From positions 1 to 41,308 of the forward strand of contig CAZRDB010000018.1 of NCBI GenBank assembly GCA_964598695.1: DNA of 41,308 nt. Direction: 5' to 3'. This document shows, one piece after another, positions 7,730-16,208 of the stretch. Made by a program: the position numbers and the translations under genes. The first letter of the stretch is position 1, and the number at the start of each line of letters is the position of its first letter. This DNA is from CAZRDB01 sp964598695 (lineage in GTDB: Bacteria; Armatimonadota; Zipacnadia; UBA1398). A model generated the notes under the pieces. That model saw only the letters and a program-made list of their open reading frames with translations. It had not been told where the DNA came from and ran no database searches.

Positions 7730-10700
7730 GGGCTGGTGCGGCAGGCTGGCCTGCCTCCTCCTTCCGCGGTGTCTGCTGCGCGCTCCGGGCCTCGAGCACC
7801 CGGCGGTAGTCGCGCGGGATGACCAGCACGAACTCGGTATGCGCCTGCTCCCAGCGCTCGAGGATCCGCCGGCCCGGCCCACTGCCCGTGCGGGCGACGT
7901 GGCGCTCGATCGCCTCGCGCAGCCAGGCGCCGTGCTCGGTGCCGACCACGGACTCCAGCTCCACCATCTGGCGGTTGCAGCGCGAGGGGAAGCGGCCGTC
8001 CGGGTCGTGGACGAAGGCGAGACCGCCGGACATCCCGGCGCCGAAGTTGCGCCCCGTGGGGCCGAGGATCACGACGCGTCCCCCGGTCATGTACTCGCAG
8101 CCGTGGTCGCCGATCCCCTCGACGACGGCGGTGGCCCCGCTGTTGCGCACGCAGAAGCGAACGCCGGCGATCCCCCGGATGTAGGCCGTGCCGGAGGTCG
8201 CGCCGTAGAGCGCGACGTTGCCGACAATCGCGTTCTCCTCGGCCACGAAGCGCGCCTCGGGCGGAGGCTGGATGACCAGGGTCGCGCCGGAGAGGCCCTT
8301 GCCGAAGTAGTCGTTGGCATCGCCCAGCACGTGGAAGCCGAGCCCCCGCGGGCAGAAGGCCGCGAAGCTCTGCCCGGCATGGCCGCGCAACGTGAGCCGG
8401 ATGGTCTCCTCCGGCAGGCCGGCGCCGCCGTGCGCCCGCGTGAGCGCACTGCCCAGGACGGCGCCGACGGTGCGGTCGGTGTTCTCGATCTCGGCCTCGC
8501 CCGCGAACGGCGCGCCGGCCTCGACCGCGGCGCCGCAGAGCGGCAGCAGCACCCGGTTGTCGTAGTGCTGCTCGAGGCCGTGCTCCTGGCCCCGGATGCA
8601 CCGGCGGGCGTGTTCGGCCGGGGCGGCGGGGGGCGCGAGGACCGCGCTGAGGTCGAGCCCCTGGGCCTTCCAGTGGCTGATCGCCTCGCGCATCTCGAGC
8701 ACCTCGCAGCGGCCGACCATCTCCTCGAGCCGGCGGAAGCCCAGCTCGGCCATGATCGCGCGCAGCTCCTCGGCGACGAAGAGCAGGTAGTTCATCACAT
8801 GCTCGGGCTTGCCGGCGAAGCGCTTGCGCAACTCGGCGTCCTGGGTCGCGATGCCCACGCTGCAGGTGTCGAGGTGGCACTTGCGCTGGAGCGTGCAGCC
8901 CATGGTGACCAGCAGGGCGGTCGCGAAGCCGAACTCCTCGGCGCCGAGCAAGCAGGCGATCGCGACATCGCGGCCCGTGCGGAGACGGCCGTCGCACTCG
9001 ACGACGATCCGGCCGCGGAGGTCGTTCAGCACGAGCGTCTGCTGCGCCTCGGCGAGGCCCAGCTCCCACGGGAGCCCGGCGTGCTTGACGGAGCTGATGG
9101 GGCTGGCGCCCGTCCCGCCGTCGTTGCCGGAGATCAGCACGACGTCGGCGTGGCCCTTGCTCACGCCGGCGGCGACGGTGCCGACCCCGACCTCGGAGAC
9201 GAGCTTGACGCTGATCCGGGCCCGGCCGTTCGCCGACTTGAGGTCGTAGATGAGCTGGGCGAGGTCCTCGATCGAGTAGATGTCGTGGTGGGGCGGCGGC
9301 GAGATCAGCGGCACGCCCGGGGTCGAGTGACGGACCTTGGCGATCCACTCGTACACCTTGTGGCCGGGGAGCTGGCCGCCCTCGCCGGGCTTGGCCCCCT
9401 GGGCCATCTTGATCTGCAGCTCCCGGGCGCTCACGAGGTACTCGCTCGTGACGCCGAAGCGGCCCGAGGCGACCTGCTTGATCGCGCTGCAGCGGGAGTC
9501 GCCGTTCGGCAGCGGGACATACCGCTCCGGGTCCTCGCCTCCCTCGCCGGAGTTGGACTTCCCGCCGAGCCGGTTCATCGCGATCGCCAGCGTCTCGTGC
9601 GCCTCCTTCGAGATCGAGCCGAACGACATCGCGCCCGACTTGAAGCGCTGGACGATCAGGGCGGCGGGCTCGACCTCATCGAGCGGGACGGCCGGGCGGA
9701 GACCCGCGCGGAACTCCAGGAGGCCGCGGATCGTGCTCAGGCGGCGGGCCTGGTCGTTGACGAGGCGGGCGAACTGCCCGTAGGCGCCGGGATCGTTCTC
9801 GCGGGCCGCGAGCTGGAGGTAGGCGATCGCTTCGGGAGACATCAGGTGGGTCTCGCCATCGCGCTGCCACTGGTACTGGCCGCCGCTCGGCAGTGTGGTC
9901 GAAGCCGCGGCGGCGACGCGGCCGAAGCCCCGGCGATGGCGCTCGCGCGCCTCGCGGGCGAGCCCCTCGAGGCCGATGCCCTCGATCAGCGAGACGGCGC
10001 CGGTGAAGTACCGGTCGATCACCTCGCGGTTGAGTCCGACTGCTTCCATGATCTGGGCGCCGTGGTAACTCGCGAAGGTGGAGATGCCCATCTTGGACAT
10101 GACCTTGAGCAGGCCCTTCGCCAGCGCCTTCACGTAGTGGACCTGCGCCTGCTCGGCCTCGAGGTCGGTGACGTAACCGTCGCGGACCAGGTCGGCGACC
10201 GAGGCGAGCGCGAGGTACGGGTTGACCGCGCTGGCGCCGAAGGCGACGAGGCAGGCGAGGTGGTGGACCTCGCGTGGCTCGCCCGATTCGACGATCAGGG
10301 CGACGCTCGTCCGATGGCCGGTGCGGATCAGGTGGTGATGGAGGCCCGAGCAGGCGAGCAGAGCGGGGATCGGGAGATGCTCGGCGTCGACGCCGCGATC
10401 GGAGAGGATCAGGACCCGGGCGCCGCGTTCGACGGCCTCCTGGGCGCGGGCGAACAGCGCGTCGAGGGCGCTCTTGAGGCCGGCGCCGTCGGCATCACGC
10501 GGGACGAGAGCCGAGAGGGTCACGGCGCGGAGCCCGGGCTCGGAGGTCCGGCGGATGCGCGCCAGCTCGTCGTTGCGGAGGACCGGCGTCTCGAGCACGA
10601 GCTGCCGCGAGCCGTCGGGGCCGTCGCCGAACAGGTTCTGCTCGCCGCCGAGGCCCGAGCGAAGCGAGGTGACCAGCTCCTCGCGGATCGCGTCGAGCGG

Positions 10701-12293
10701 CGGGTTGGTGACCTGGGCGAAGAGCTGCTTGAAGTAGTCGTACAGCAGACGGGGCTGGTCGGAGAGCACGGCCGCCGGGCAGTCGTCGCCCATGCTGCCG
10801 ATCGGCTCCTCCCCGTTCTCGGCCATGGGCCGGAGGATCTTGTGGAGGTCCTCGTGGGTGTAGCCGAAGGCCTTCTGGGCGGTGAGCAGCTCCTCGCCGG
10901 CCGGGTCATCGGGCGTGTCAACGGCCGGGAGATCGGCCACGCGGAGGACACTCGCGGCCAGCCAGGCGCCGTAGTCGCGGCCGCTGCAGATGGTGTCCTT
11001 CAGCTCGTCATCGGCGATGATCCGCTGCTCCCGCGTGTCGATCAGTAGCATGCGGCCGGGCTCGAGGCGGCCCTTCCGGACGATGTGCGCGTCGGAGATC
11101 CGCAACACGCCCATCTCGGAGGCCATCGCGACGAGGCCGTCGTCGGTGACCACGTAGCGGGCCGGGCGGAGGCCGTTGCGGTCGAGCATCGCGCCGACCT
11201 GGACGCCGTCGGTGAAGGCGATCAGGGCCGGGCCGTCCCAGGGCTCCATCAGCGAGAGGTTGTACTCGTAGAAGGCCTTGCGGGGCTCGGGCATCGTGGC
11301 GTGGTGCTCCCAGGCCTCGGGGATCATCATCATCAGGGCGTGCGGCAAGGTGCGGCCGGACTGCACGAGCAGCTCGAGGGCGTTGTCGAAGCACGCGCTG
11401 TCGCTCTGACCCTCCTGGATGATCGGCAGCAAATGCCGCATCTCCTCGCCGAACAGCGGGCTCTCGAAGAGGTGCTGGCGGGCGTTCATCCAGTTGACGT
11501 TGCCCCGGAGCGTGTTGATCTCGCCGTTGTGGCACAGGTAGCGGTAGGGGTGAGCGAGGTCCCAGCTCGGGAAGGTGTTCGTGCTGTAGCGCTGATGCAC
11601 GAGCGCGATGGCCGTCTCGGTGCGCGGGTCGGTGAGGTCGGGGTAGTACTGCGGGAACTGGGCCGCGAGCAGCATCCCCTTGTAGGTGATCGTCCGGCAC
11701 GAGAGCGAGGCGGCGTAGCACTCGAGGTGGTCGTCGCCGAGCAGCTCGCGCACGGCCTTCTCGATCCGCCGGCGGAGGATGTAGAGCCGGCGCTCGAAGA
11801 GGGTCGCGTCCGCGACGCCCTCGGGCCGGGCGAGGAAGAGCTGGTGGACCGCCGGCTCGCAGGCCCGGGAGGTCGCGCCGATGGTGGTGTTGTCGGTGGG
11901 GACGCGACGCCAGCCGAGGACGCCATGACCGGTCTCCCGGGCGAGGTCCTCGATCAGGGTACGACAGGCGAGGGCGCGGGTCTCATCCTGGGGGAGGAAC
12001 CACATGCCGACGGCGTAGGCGCCGGGCTCCGGGACCGCGAAGCCGAGCCGGGCGCACTCCTCGGCGAACAGCCGATGCGGGAGCTGGAGCATCATGCCGG
12101 CGCCGTCGCCCGTGGCCGGGTCGGCGCCGCTCGCGCCGCGGTGCTCGAGGTTCCGGAGGATCCGGACGCCCTGCACGACGAGGGCGTGGGACGGACGGCC
12201 CTGGAGATCGACGAGGAAGCCGGCGCCGCAGGCGTCGTGCTCGAAGGCCGGGTGGTAGAGCCCGGTGGGTTGGGTGCGAGAGAGTGGCCGCAT
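7722..12293 (-). CDS. gltB: GltB, glutamate synthase large subunit
   Basis: The 1523-residue large subunit hydrolyses glutamine, channels the ammonia and makes glutamate on FMN. The glutaminase nucleophile is Cys22 in FEHDACGAGF, implying removal of a 21-residue propeptide as in known enzymes. The FMN synthase domain is marked by GGKSNSGEGGEDP near residue 910. The 3Fe-4S site is CTLQRKCHLDTC near residues 1130-1140, with C-x5-C-x4-C spacing. The C-terminal beta-helix domain (GXXGXXG-type turns) ends the protein. The ATG at 12293 has GGAGG a few bases upstream. With gltD it forms an operon for ammonia assimilation. Long open frames on the other strand are shadows. Confidence 0.97.
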   Translation of the reverse strand: MRPLSRTQPTGLYHPAFEHDACGAGFLVDLQGRPSHALVVQGVRILRNLEHRGASGADPATGDGAGMMLQLPHRLFAEECARLGFAVPEPGAYAVGMWFLPQDETRALACRTLIEDLARETGHGVLGWRRVPTDNTTIGATSRACEPAVHQLFLARPEGVADATLFERRLYILRRRIEKAVRELLGDDHLECYAASLSCRTITYKGMLLAAQFPQYYPDLTDPRTETAIALVHQRYSTNTFPSWDLAHPYRYLCHNGEINTLRGNVNWMNARQHLFESPLFGEEMRHLLPIIQEGQSDSACFDNALELLVQSGRTLPHALMMMIPEAWEHHATMPEPRKAFYEYNLSLMEPWDGPALIAFTDGVQVGAMLDRNGLRPARYVVTDDGLVAMASEMGVLRISDAHIVRKGRLEPGRMLLIDTREQRIIADDELKDTICSGRDYGAWLAASVLRVADLPAVDTPDDPAGEELLTAQKAFGYTHEDLHKILRPMAENGEEPIGSMGDDCPAAVLSDQPRLLYDYFKQLFAQVTNPPLDAIREELVTSLRSGLGGEQNLFGDGPDGSRQLVLETPVLRNDELARIRRTSEPGLRAVTLSALVPRDADGAGLKSALDALFARAQEAVERGARVLILSDRGVDAEHLPIPALLACSGLHHHLIRTGHRTSVALIVESGEPREVHHLACLVAFGASAVNPYLALASVADLVRDGYVTDLEAEQAQVHYVKALAKGLLKVMSKMGISTFASYHGAQIMEAVGLNREVIDRYFTGAVSLIEGIGLEGLAREARERHRRGFGRVAAAASTTLPSGGQYQWQRDGETHLMSPEAIAYLQLAARENDPGAYGQFARLVNDQARRLSTIRGLLEFRAGLRPAVPLDEVEPAALIVQRFKSGAMSFGSISKEAHETLAIAMNRLGGKSNSGEGGEDPERYVPLPNGDSRCSAIKQVASGRFGVTSEYLVSARELQIKMAQGAKPGEGGQLPGHKVYEWIAKVRHSTPGVPLISPPPHHDIYSIEDLAQLIYDLKSANGRARISVKLVSEVGVGTVAAGVSKGHADVVLISGNDGGTGASPISSVKHAGLPWELGLAEAQQTLVLNDLRGRIVVECDGRLRTGRDVAIACLLGAEEFGFATALLVTMGCTLQRKCHLDTCSVGIATQDAELRKRFAGKPEHVMNYLLFVAEELRAIMAELGFRRLEEMVGRCEVLEMREAISHWKAQGLDLSAVLAPPAAPAEHARRCIRGQEHGLEQHYDNRVLLPLCGAAVEAGAPFAGEAEIENTDRTVGAVLGSALTRAHGGAGLPEETIRLTLRGHAGQSFAAFCPRGLGFHVLGDANDYFGKGLSGATLVIQPPPEARFVAEENAIVGNVALYGATSGTAYIRGIAGVRFCVRNSGATAVVEGIGDHGCEYMTGGRVVILGPTGRNFGAGMSGGLAFVHDPDGRFPSRCNRQMVELESVVGTEHGAWLREAIERHVARTGSGPGRRILERWEQAHTEFVLVIPRDYRRVLEARSAQQTPRKEEAGQPAAPAHA

Positions 12294-12348
12294 GCGCGCC
12301 TCCGTTCTGCCGCCCGTCCGCGCTCGAGGGAGCGGGTGGTAACAGGAC

Positions 12349-12378
12349 AGGATGCCACCGCCGACCCGATCCGGTCAA
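12349..12378 (-). promoter_or_regulatory. Candidate gltB promoter
   Basis: On the minus strand TTGACC (12378-12373) is followed after 18 nt by CATCCT (12354-12349), some 55 nt before the gltB start. The -35 is good and the -10 poor, so confidence is modest. Confidence 0.35.
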
Positions 12379-12384
12379 GTATTT

Positions 12385-12402
12385 CCGGCAGACTGTTGCC
12401 GG
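12385..12402. promoter_or_regulatory. Inverted repeat upstream of gltB promoter
   Basis: CCGGCA (12385-12390) and TGCCGG (12397-12402) form a perfect 6-bp inverted repeat around GACTGT, just upstream of the candidate gltB -35. It is the right size and place for an activator or repressor site. The protein that might bind it is unknown. Confidence 0.3.
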
Positions 12403-12450
12403 TAACACTCCGCCGGGCGCAGTGAGGGCGGCTACGGACCGGCGTGGGGA

Positions 12451-12478
12451 TTGACATACAACATGGTTGTTGTAAAAC
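12451..12478 (+). promoter_or_regulatory. Promoter of the two-ATPase operon
   Basis: A consensus -35 TTGACA (12451-12456) is followed after 16 nt by TAAAAC (12473-12478), a 4-of-6 match to the -10. The region is strikingly AT-rich against its surroundings. The ATPase start codon lies 65 nt downstream. Confidence 0.5.
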
Positions 12479-12510
12479 AGTGGTGTTGTAAAACAGTGCT
12501 GTTGTATATC
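12457..12510 (+). promoter_or_regulatory. Operator-like array of TGTTGTA sites
   Basis: TACAACA (12457-12463) and TGTTGTA (12468-12474) form a perfect 7-bp inverted repeat around TGGT, filling the spacer between the -35 and -10. The right arm is part of TGTTGTAAAACAGTG (12468-12482), repeated exactly at 12484-12498. A third, partial copy TGTTGTATATC follows at 12500-12510. The spacing is 16 nt between copies. Each full copy also has TGTT/AACA dyad symmetry. This is the layout expected of several cooperating repressor dimers, most simply autoregulation by the winged-helix ATPase encoded downstream. Confidence 0.7.
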
Positions 12511-12542
12511 GGCGTCGTCGTGGGGAATGGAGTGGGGACTCG

Positions 12543-13736
12543 ATGCTGACCAACCCGGGGGGAATCCTGGACCCGTGTGATGTCGTCGGGCGAGACGACC
12601 TGGTGAGCGAGATCTGGCGGGCACTCGGACGTCAAAGCGTCATCCTGAGCGCCGAGAGGCGCATGGGCAAGACCTGCGTCGTGAAGAAGATGATCAATGC
12701 ACCGCATGAGGGCCTCGTCATCTCCAGGTACCTGGACCTTGAGGATGTACATTCGCCCGAGGAGTTCGCGCGCCTCGCGGTCCAGGCGGTGACCAGTCTG
12801 CTCCGTCCCCAAGACCGCGTCCGGGAGTGGTGTGCCCACAACGGGGCGGCACTGGCCGGCCTGGAGATCCCGAAGGTGAAGCTCCCGGCGGGCTTGCTCC
12901 AGAGGGACTGGAAGGACCAGCTCCGTCACACGTTCGCCGCAGCCGCGAGCGTCAGGAACGCGACGGTCGTGTTCACCTGGGACGAGTTCCCCCAGATGGT
13001 GCAGAACATCGGGGCCCGGGGGCAGGGCGGGCCGGAGCTAGCCTGCGAGCTGCTTGGGCTGCTTCGGGAGATGCGTCAGACTCACGAGCCCATCCGCATG
13101 CTCCTGACCGGCTCGATCGGGTTCCCTCTTGTGCTCCGACAGCTCCGCGGGGCCCGGCTGGCAGACGTACTGGTGAACGACCTCTGCACCATCGGCCTGG
13201 GGCCGCTCGACCTCCCATCGGCACGCGACCTCGCGCGCCGCCTGATGGAGGGCGAGGGGCTCCCCTGCACGCATCCCGAAACCGTTGCCGACACCGTTGC
13301 GCACGAGACCGGCTGTGTGGCCTTCTACGTCCACACGGTCGTGCGTCGGCTGTGCCTCAACGGGACTGCCACCGTGGAAGGGGCTCGCGCCGAGGTTGCG
13401 GGACTGCTGACCAGCCCTGATGACCCGGCGCACTTCCGGCACTTCCTCGAGCGGATCCAGGGGCCGACCGATGGACCGCGCTACTATACGGAGGAAGAGA
13501 CCCCCTATGCCCTTGCGGCGCTGGACGCCGTTGCGGCGAGCAGCGCCCCCCTCGCGGCGCGAGCCTTGGTCGACCTCACCCTCGCCCAGCCCGGCTGCGG
13601 AGACCGCGAGCTGGCCTTCAGCGTGCTGACCTTCCTCCAGCGCGACCACTACCTCCAACTGCACGACGATGGCACCTACAGCTTCCAGCTCGAGCTGCTG
13701 CGCCGATGGTGGCACCTGAACAGGGGGCTTGCCTGA
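12543..13736 (+). CDS. P-loop ATPase of the ATPase_2/STAND-like type, first gene of pair
   Basis: The 397-residue protein has the pattern VVGRDD (residues 14-19) that opens archaeal-type ATPase_2 (PF01637-like) domains. A Walker A follows, AERRMGKT (37-44), in which the usual first glycine is alanine. Walker B is TVVFTWDEFP (141-150), and a sensor-like LLTGS lies at 187-191. The C-terminal part, from about 220, is helical and ends in a small winged-helix-like region with LQLHDDGTYSFQ and LLRRWW. There is no signal peptide or membrane segment. Its TGA overlaps the ATG of the next gene by one base. Codon use is less GC-extreme than in nearby genes, hinting at transfer. Cellular role unknown. 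Confidence 0.85.
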   Translation: MLTNPGGILDPCDVVGRDDLVSEIWRALGRQSVILSAERRMGKTCVVKKMINAPHEGLVISRYLDLEDVHSPEEFARLAVQAVTSLLRPQDRVREWCAHNGAALAGLEIPKVKLPAGLLQRDWKDQLRHTFAAAASVRNATVVFTWDEFPQMVQNIGARGQGGPELACELLGLLREMRQTHEPIRMLLTGSIGFPLVLRQLRGARLADVLVNDLCTIGLGPLDLPSARDLARRLMEGEGLPCTHPETVADTVAHETGCVAFYVHTVVRRLCLNGTATVEGARAEVAGLLTSPDDPAHFRHFLERIQGPTDGPRYYTEEETPYALAALDAVAASSAPLAARALVDLTLAQPGCGDRELAFSVLTFLQRDHYLQLHDDGTYSFQLELLRRWWHLNRGLA

Positions 13737-16021
13737 TGCCCACACTGCCCATCTCCCGCTTCACGCCGAGCCTGATGTCCCACGAGGACCTCGAGAGCGT
13801 CTTCGTGCAGGAGGAACGCGTCCGCCTCCTGGAGCGCCTCGTCGCCACGACCCGCGAGAGCGCGCTCACGGAGGCCAAGCACCACTCGCTCGTCATCGGT
13901 CCGCGTGGGATGGGCAAGAGCCACCTGATCGCGCTGCTGCGCCACCGCGTCGCGGCCCTGCCGGAGCTGGAGGGCAAGCTCGCCGTCGCGTGGCTCCAGG
14001 AGGACGAGTGGGGCGTGTCGGGCTTCGCGGACCTCCTGCTCCGCGTCGCCGACGCTCTGGCGCGTGAGGAAGGTCTTCGCCGACCGCGGCCCGGCGTGCT
14101 GTCGCGCACCGACCCGGTCGCGGAGGCGCGGGCCGCGCTGGAGGCGATGGTCGGCGACCGCGTGCTGCTGGTGCTCGCGGAGAACCTCGACGAGGTCTTC
14201 CAGGGCCTCGGGACGCGCGGGCAGCAGCAGCTCCGGGCGTACCTCCAGGAGGGCGCGCGGTGGACGATCGTGGCGACGACGCCCTCGCTGTTCTCCGGAG
14301 TCTCGCGGCACACATCGCCCTTCTACGGCTTCTTCGCGCCGCATCACCTGACCGAGCTGACCGTCGAGGAGTGCGGCGAGCTGATGGCGCGTCTCCTGGC
14401 GCGCTGGGGCGCCCGGGACAGCATGAAGGGGTTCCTCGCGCGGGCGCGCGTCCGGGCGATGCACGCGCTTGCGGGTGGCAACCCACGCGTCTTCGTGATG
14501 CTGGCGCAGCTCGTCGCGAGCGGCTCGGTCGAGGGCGCCACCGAGCAGATCCTCGCGACGATCGATGAGCTGACGCCCTACTACCAAGCGCGCCTGCAGC
14601 TTCTCTCCGAGCAGCAGCGTCAGATCGTGAACTGCCTGTGCCAAGACAACCGGACGATGCTCGTTGGCGAGATCGCGGAGGCCTGCGGGCTCTCGCCGCA
14701 AGGGACGAGCGTGCAGCTCCGCCGCCTTGAGCAGATGGGGTACGTCCGCACCGAGCGATACGGGAGGACCGCACGCTACGAGACGCGCGAGCCCATCCTG
14801 CGCCTGTCGATGCAACTCAAGCGGCATCGGGGCGAGCCGGCGCGGTTCGTCGTGGGGCTGTTGATCAACCTCTTCTGCCCGGAGGAGATCGGCGAGTGGC
14901 TGGAGCGGTGCGAGGCTTCGCCGGCGTTCGACCGCGAGTGCCTCGCCCAGGCCCTGGAGGAGGCCCGGACTGCCGACGCCCTCGAGGGAGCGCTCGCGGC
15001 CGAGCTAGTCGCCCTCGCGCTCTCGCGTGACTCTGGTACGCGGGCGCTGGAGGAGTGGCGAGCGCAGGCGGAGGAGCTGGAGGCCGCCTGCCGCCGAGTC
15101 CCGGGCCGCGAGACCCTGTGGCTCGCCGCCGCCCTCGCGTGGGAGGCAGTAGGGGACGGCCGGCGGGTCCGGGCCCTCGCTCTGGAGGCCGCCGAGCACG
15201 GGCCCAAGACCGCGTTCGCTGTGGCAGTGTCAGCGGTAGCTCTCGTGAAGGCCGCGCGGTTGGAGGAGGCGTGGGCTCTGCTTGTGCCATGCCTGCGGGC
15301 CCAACGGCACGCAGGTGAGGCCCGGCTCCTGGCCAAGGCGTTGGTCCTCCTGCTGTATGCCGCCGAGTACTGGGAACCGGCGCTGGCGCTCCTCCGCCGC
15401 ATACCCGCGGATCCGGTGGGTGCGCGACCGCTCTTGGCCAAAGAGGAAGCGTGCTTGTCCATCGCGGCCGGGGAGGGTCCCGATCGGGTCATCGCGGAGC
15501 TGGCGCGAGCTACGGGGCACGAGGCGGAGTGGGCGGCGACCCTGGAGGAAGCCCTGTGGGGCGTTGCCGCCAGTCCAGGGCCCGTCGAAGCTCGGATCCG
15601 TGACGTCGAGCGGATCCTCTCTGCCGTGGGAGGGGGCGAGTGCGGAGAGGACGTAGCCGGGGGAGGCATCTTGCTCGTGACGGTGGACGCCGCGCTCCTC
15701 TGGTCTCCCTCGGAAGGTGCCCAGTGGACCTTGTGGCTGGCGCAGCGCGCTCCTGGCATGGTCACGTTCTTCGCCGACGTCTTCGGCTATGCCGCCCAGG
15801 GCGATGCCACGGCCCTGGCCGCGTGGCCCCAGGAGGTGCGGGCACGCCTGGAGGAGCTCGTCTCGCGCCGTCGCCGTCGCTTGGAGGTCGTGCGGCGCTT
15901 CCAGGCCGCACATCCGGATCCGACCGAGTTCGAGGAGGCCATCGCCGCGCTGCTCGGAGAGCCAGCCGAGACGCCGCCGCCCCGGGCCCAGCGGGGGAGA
16001 AGGAGCGGTCGGGCCGGGTAG
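13736..16021 (+). CDS. AAA/STAND-like ATPase with winged helix and helical tail, second gene of pair
   Basis: The 761-residue protein starts at an ATG overlapping the stop of the first ATPase gene (TGATG). Walker A is GPRGMGKS (55-62), Walker B VLLVLAENLDE (143-153), a sensor-like IVATTPS lies at 178-184, and the sensor-2 motif GGNPR at 247-251. A MarR-like winged helix follows at about 290-360 (VGEIAEACGLSPQGTSVQLR and LEQMGYVRTERYGR). Residues from about 380 to 720 form a helical, TPR-like solenoid; the C-terminus is basic. ATPase plus winged helix plus solenoid resembles MalT-type STAND regulators or ORC/Cdc6-like proteins, but the order and pairing match no system I can name. The winged helix could bind the TGTTGTA array upstream. 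Confidence 0.85.
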   Translation: MPTLPISRFTPSLMSHEDLESVFVQEERVRLLERLVATTRESALTEAKHHSLVIGPRGMGKSHLIALLRHRVAALPELEGKLAVAWLQEDEWGVSGFADLLLRVADALAREEGLRRPRPGVLSRTDPVAEARAALEAMVGDRVLLVLAENLDEVFQGLGTRGQQQLRAYLQEGARWTIVATTPSLFSGVSRHTSPFYGFFAPHHLTELTVEECGELMARLLARWGARDSMKGFLARARVRAMHALAGGNPRVFVMLAQLVASGSVEGATEQILATIDELTPYYQARLQLLSEQQRQIVNCLCQDNRTMLVGEIAEACGLSPQGTSVQLRRLEQMGYVRTERYGRTARYETREPILRLSMQLKRHRGEPARFVVGLLINLFCPEEIGEWLERCEASPAFDRECLAQALEEARTADALEGALAAELVALALSRDSGTRALEEWRAQAEELEAACRRVPGRETLWLAAALAWEAVGDGRRVRALALEAAEHGPKTAFAVAVSAVALVKAARLEEAWALLVPCLRAQRHAGEARLLAKALVLLLYAAEYWEPALALLRRIPADPVGARPLLAKEEACLSIAAGEGPDRVIAELARATGHEAEWAATLEEALWGVAASPGPVEARIRDVERILSAVGGGECGEDVAGGGILLVTVDAALLWSPSEGAQWTLWLAQRAPGMVTFFADVFGYAAQGDATALAAWPQEVRARLEELVSRRRRRLEVVRRFQAAHPDPTEFEEAIAALLGEPAETPPPRAQRGRRSGRAG

Positions 16022-16145
16022 GGGCACACGGCATACGGGCCGCCAACCGCACGGCCCGGCAGCGCGGCGTGGCGTGACGAGGTCAAGGGGTTCGTGCCCC
16101 CGGGGCCGGCGAGCCTTGCGCCGACACCGCGCGGGCCGTTCCCCG

Positions 16146-16174
16146 TTGCGTGGCCGGACCGGGCGGGCTATCCT
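16146..16174 (+). promoter_or_regulatory. Candidate dprA promoter
   Basis: TTGCGT (16146-16151) and TATCCT (16169-16174) are spaced by exactly 17 nt, 34 nt before the dprA start. The rest of the 187-nt gap after the ATPase gene holds nothing else I recognise. Confidence 0.4.
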
Positions 16175-16208
16175 AGCCGTCATCGCGGGGGGAGAGCCAG
16201 GGGGAGCG

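Noticed and set aside
7692..11048. Long open frame of over 1100 codons opposite gltB
   Set aside because: It is the antisense shadow of a clearly conserved gene in high-GC DNA. Its product is Arg/Ala/Gly/Asp-rich with no domains.
12484..12510. TGTTGTA repeats as plasmid-type replication iterons
   Set aside because: There are only three units with a 16-nt period, lying on the promoter of an operon in chromosomal context, with no replication gene, DnaA box or AT-rich unwinding region.
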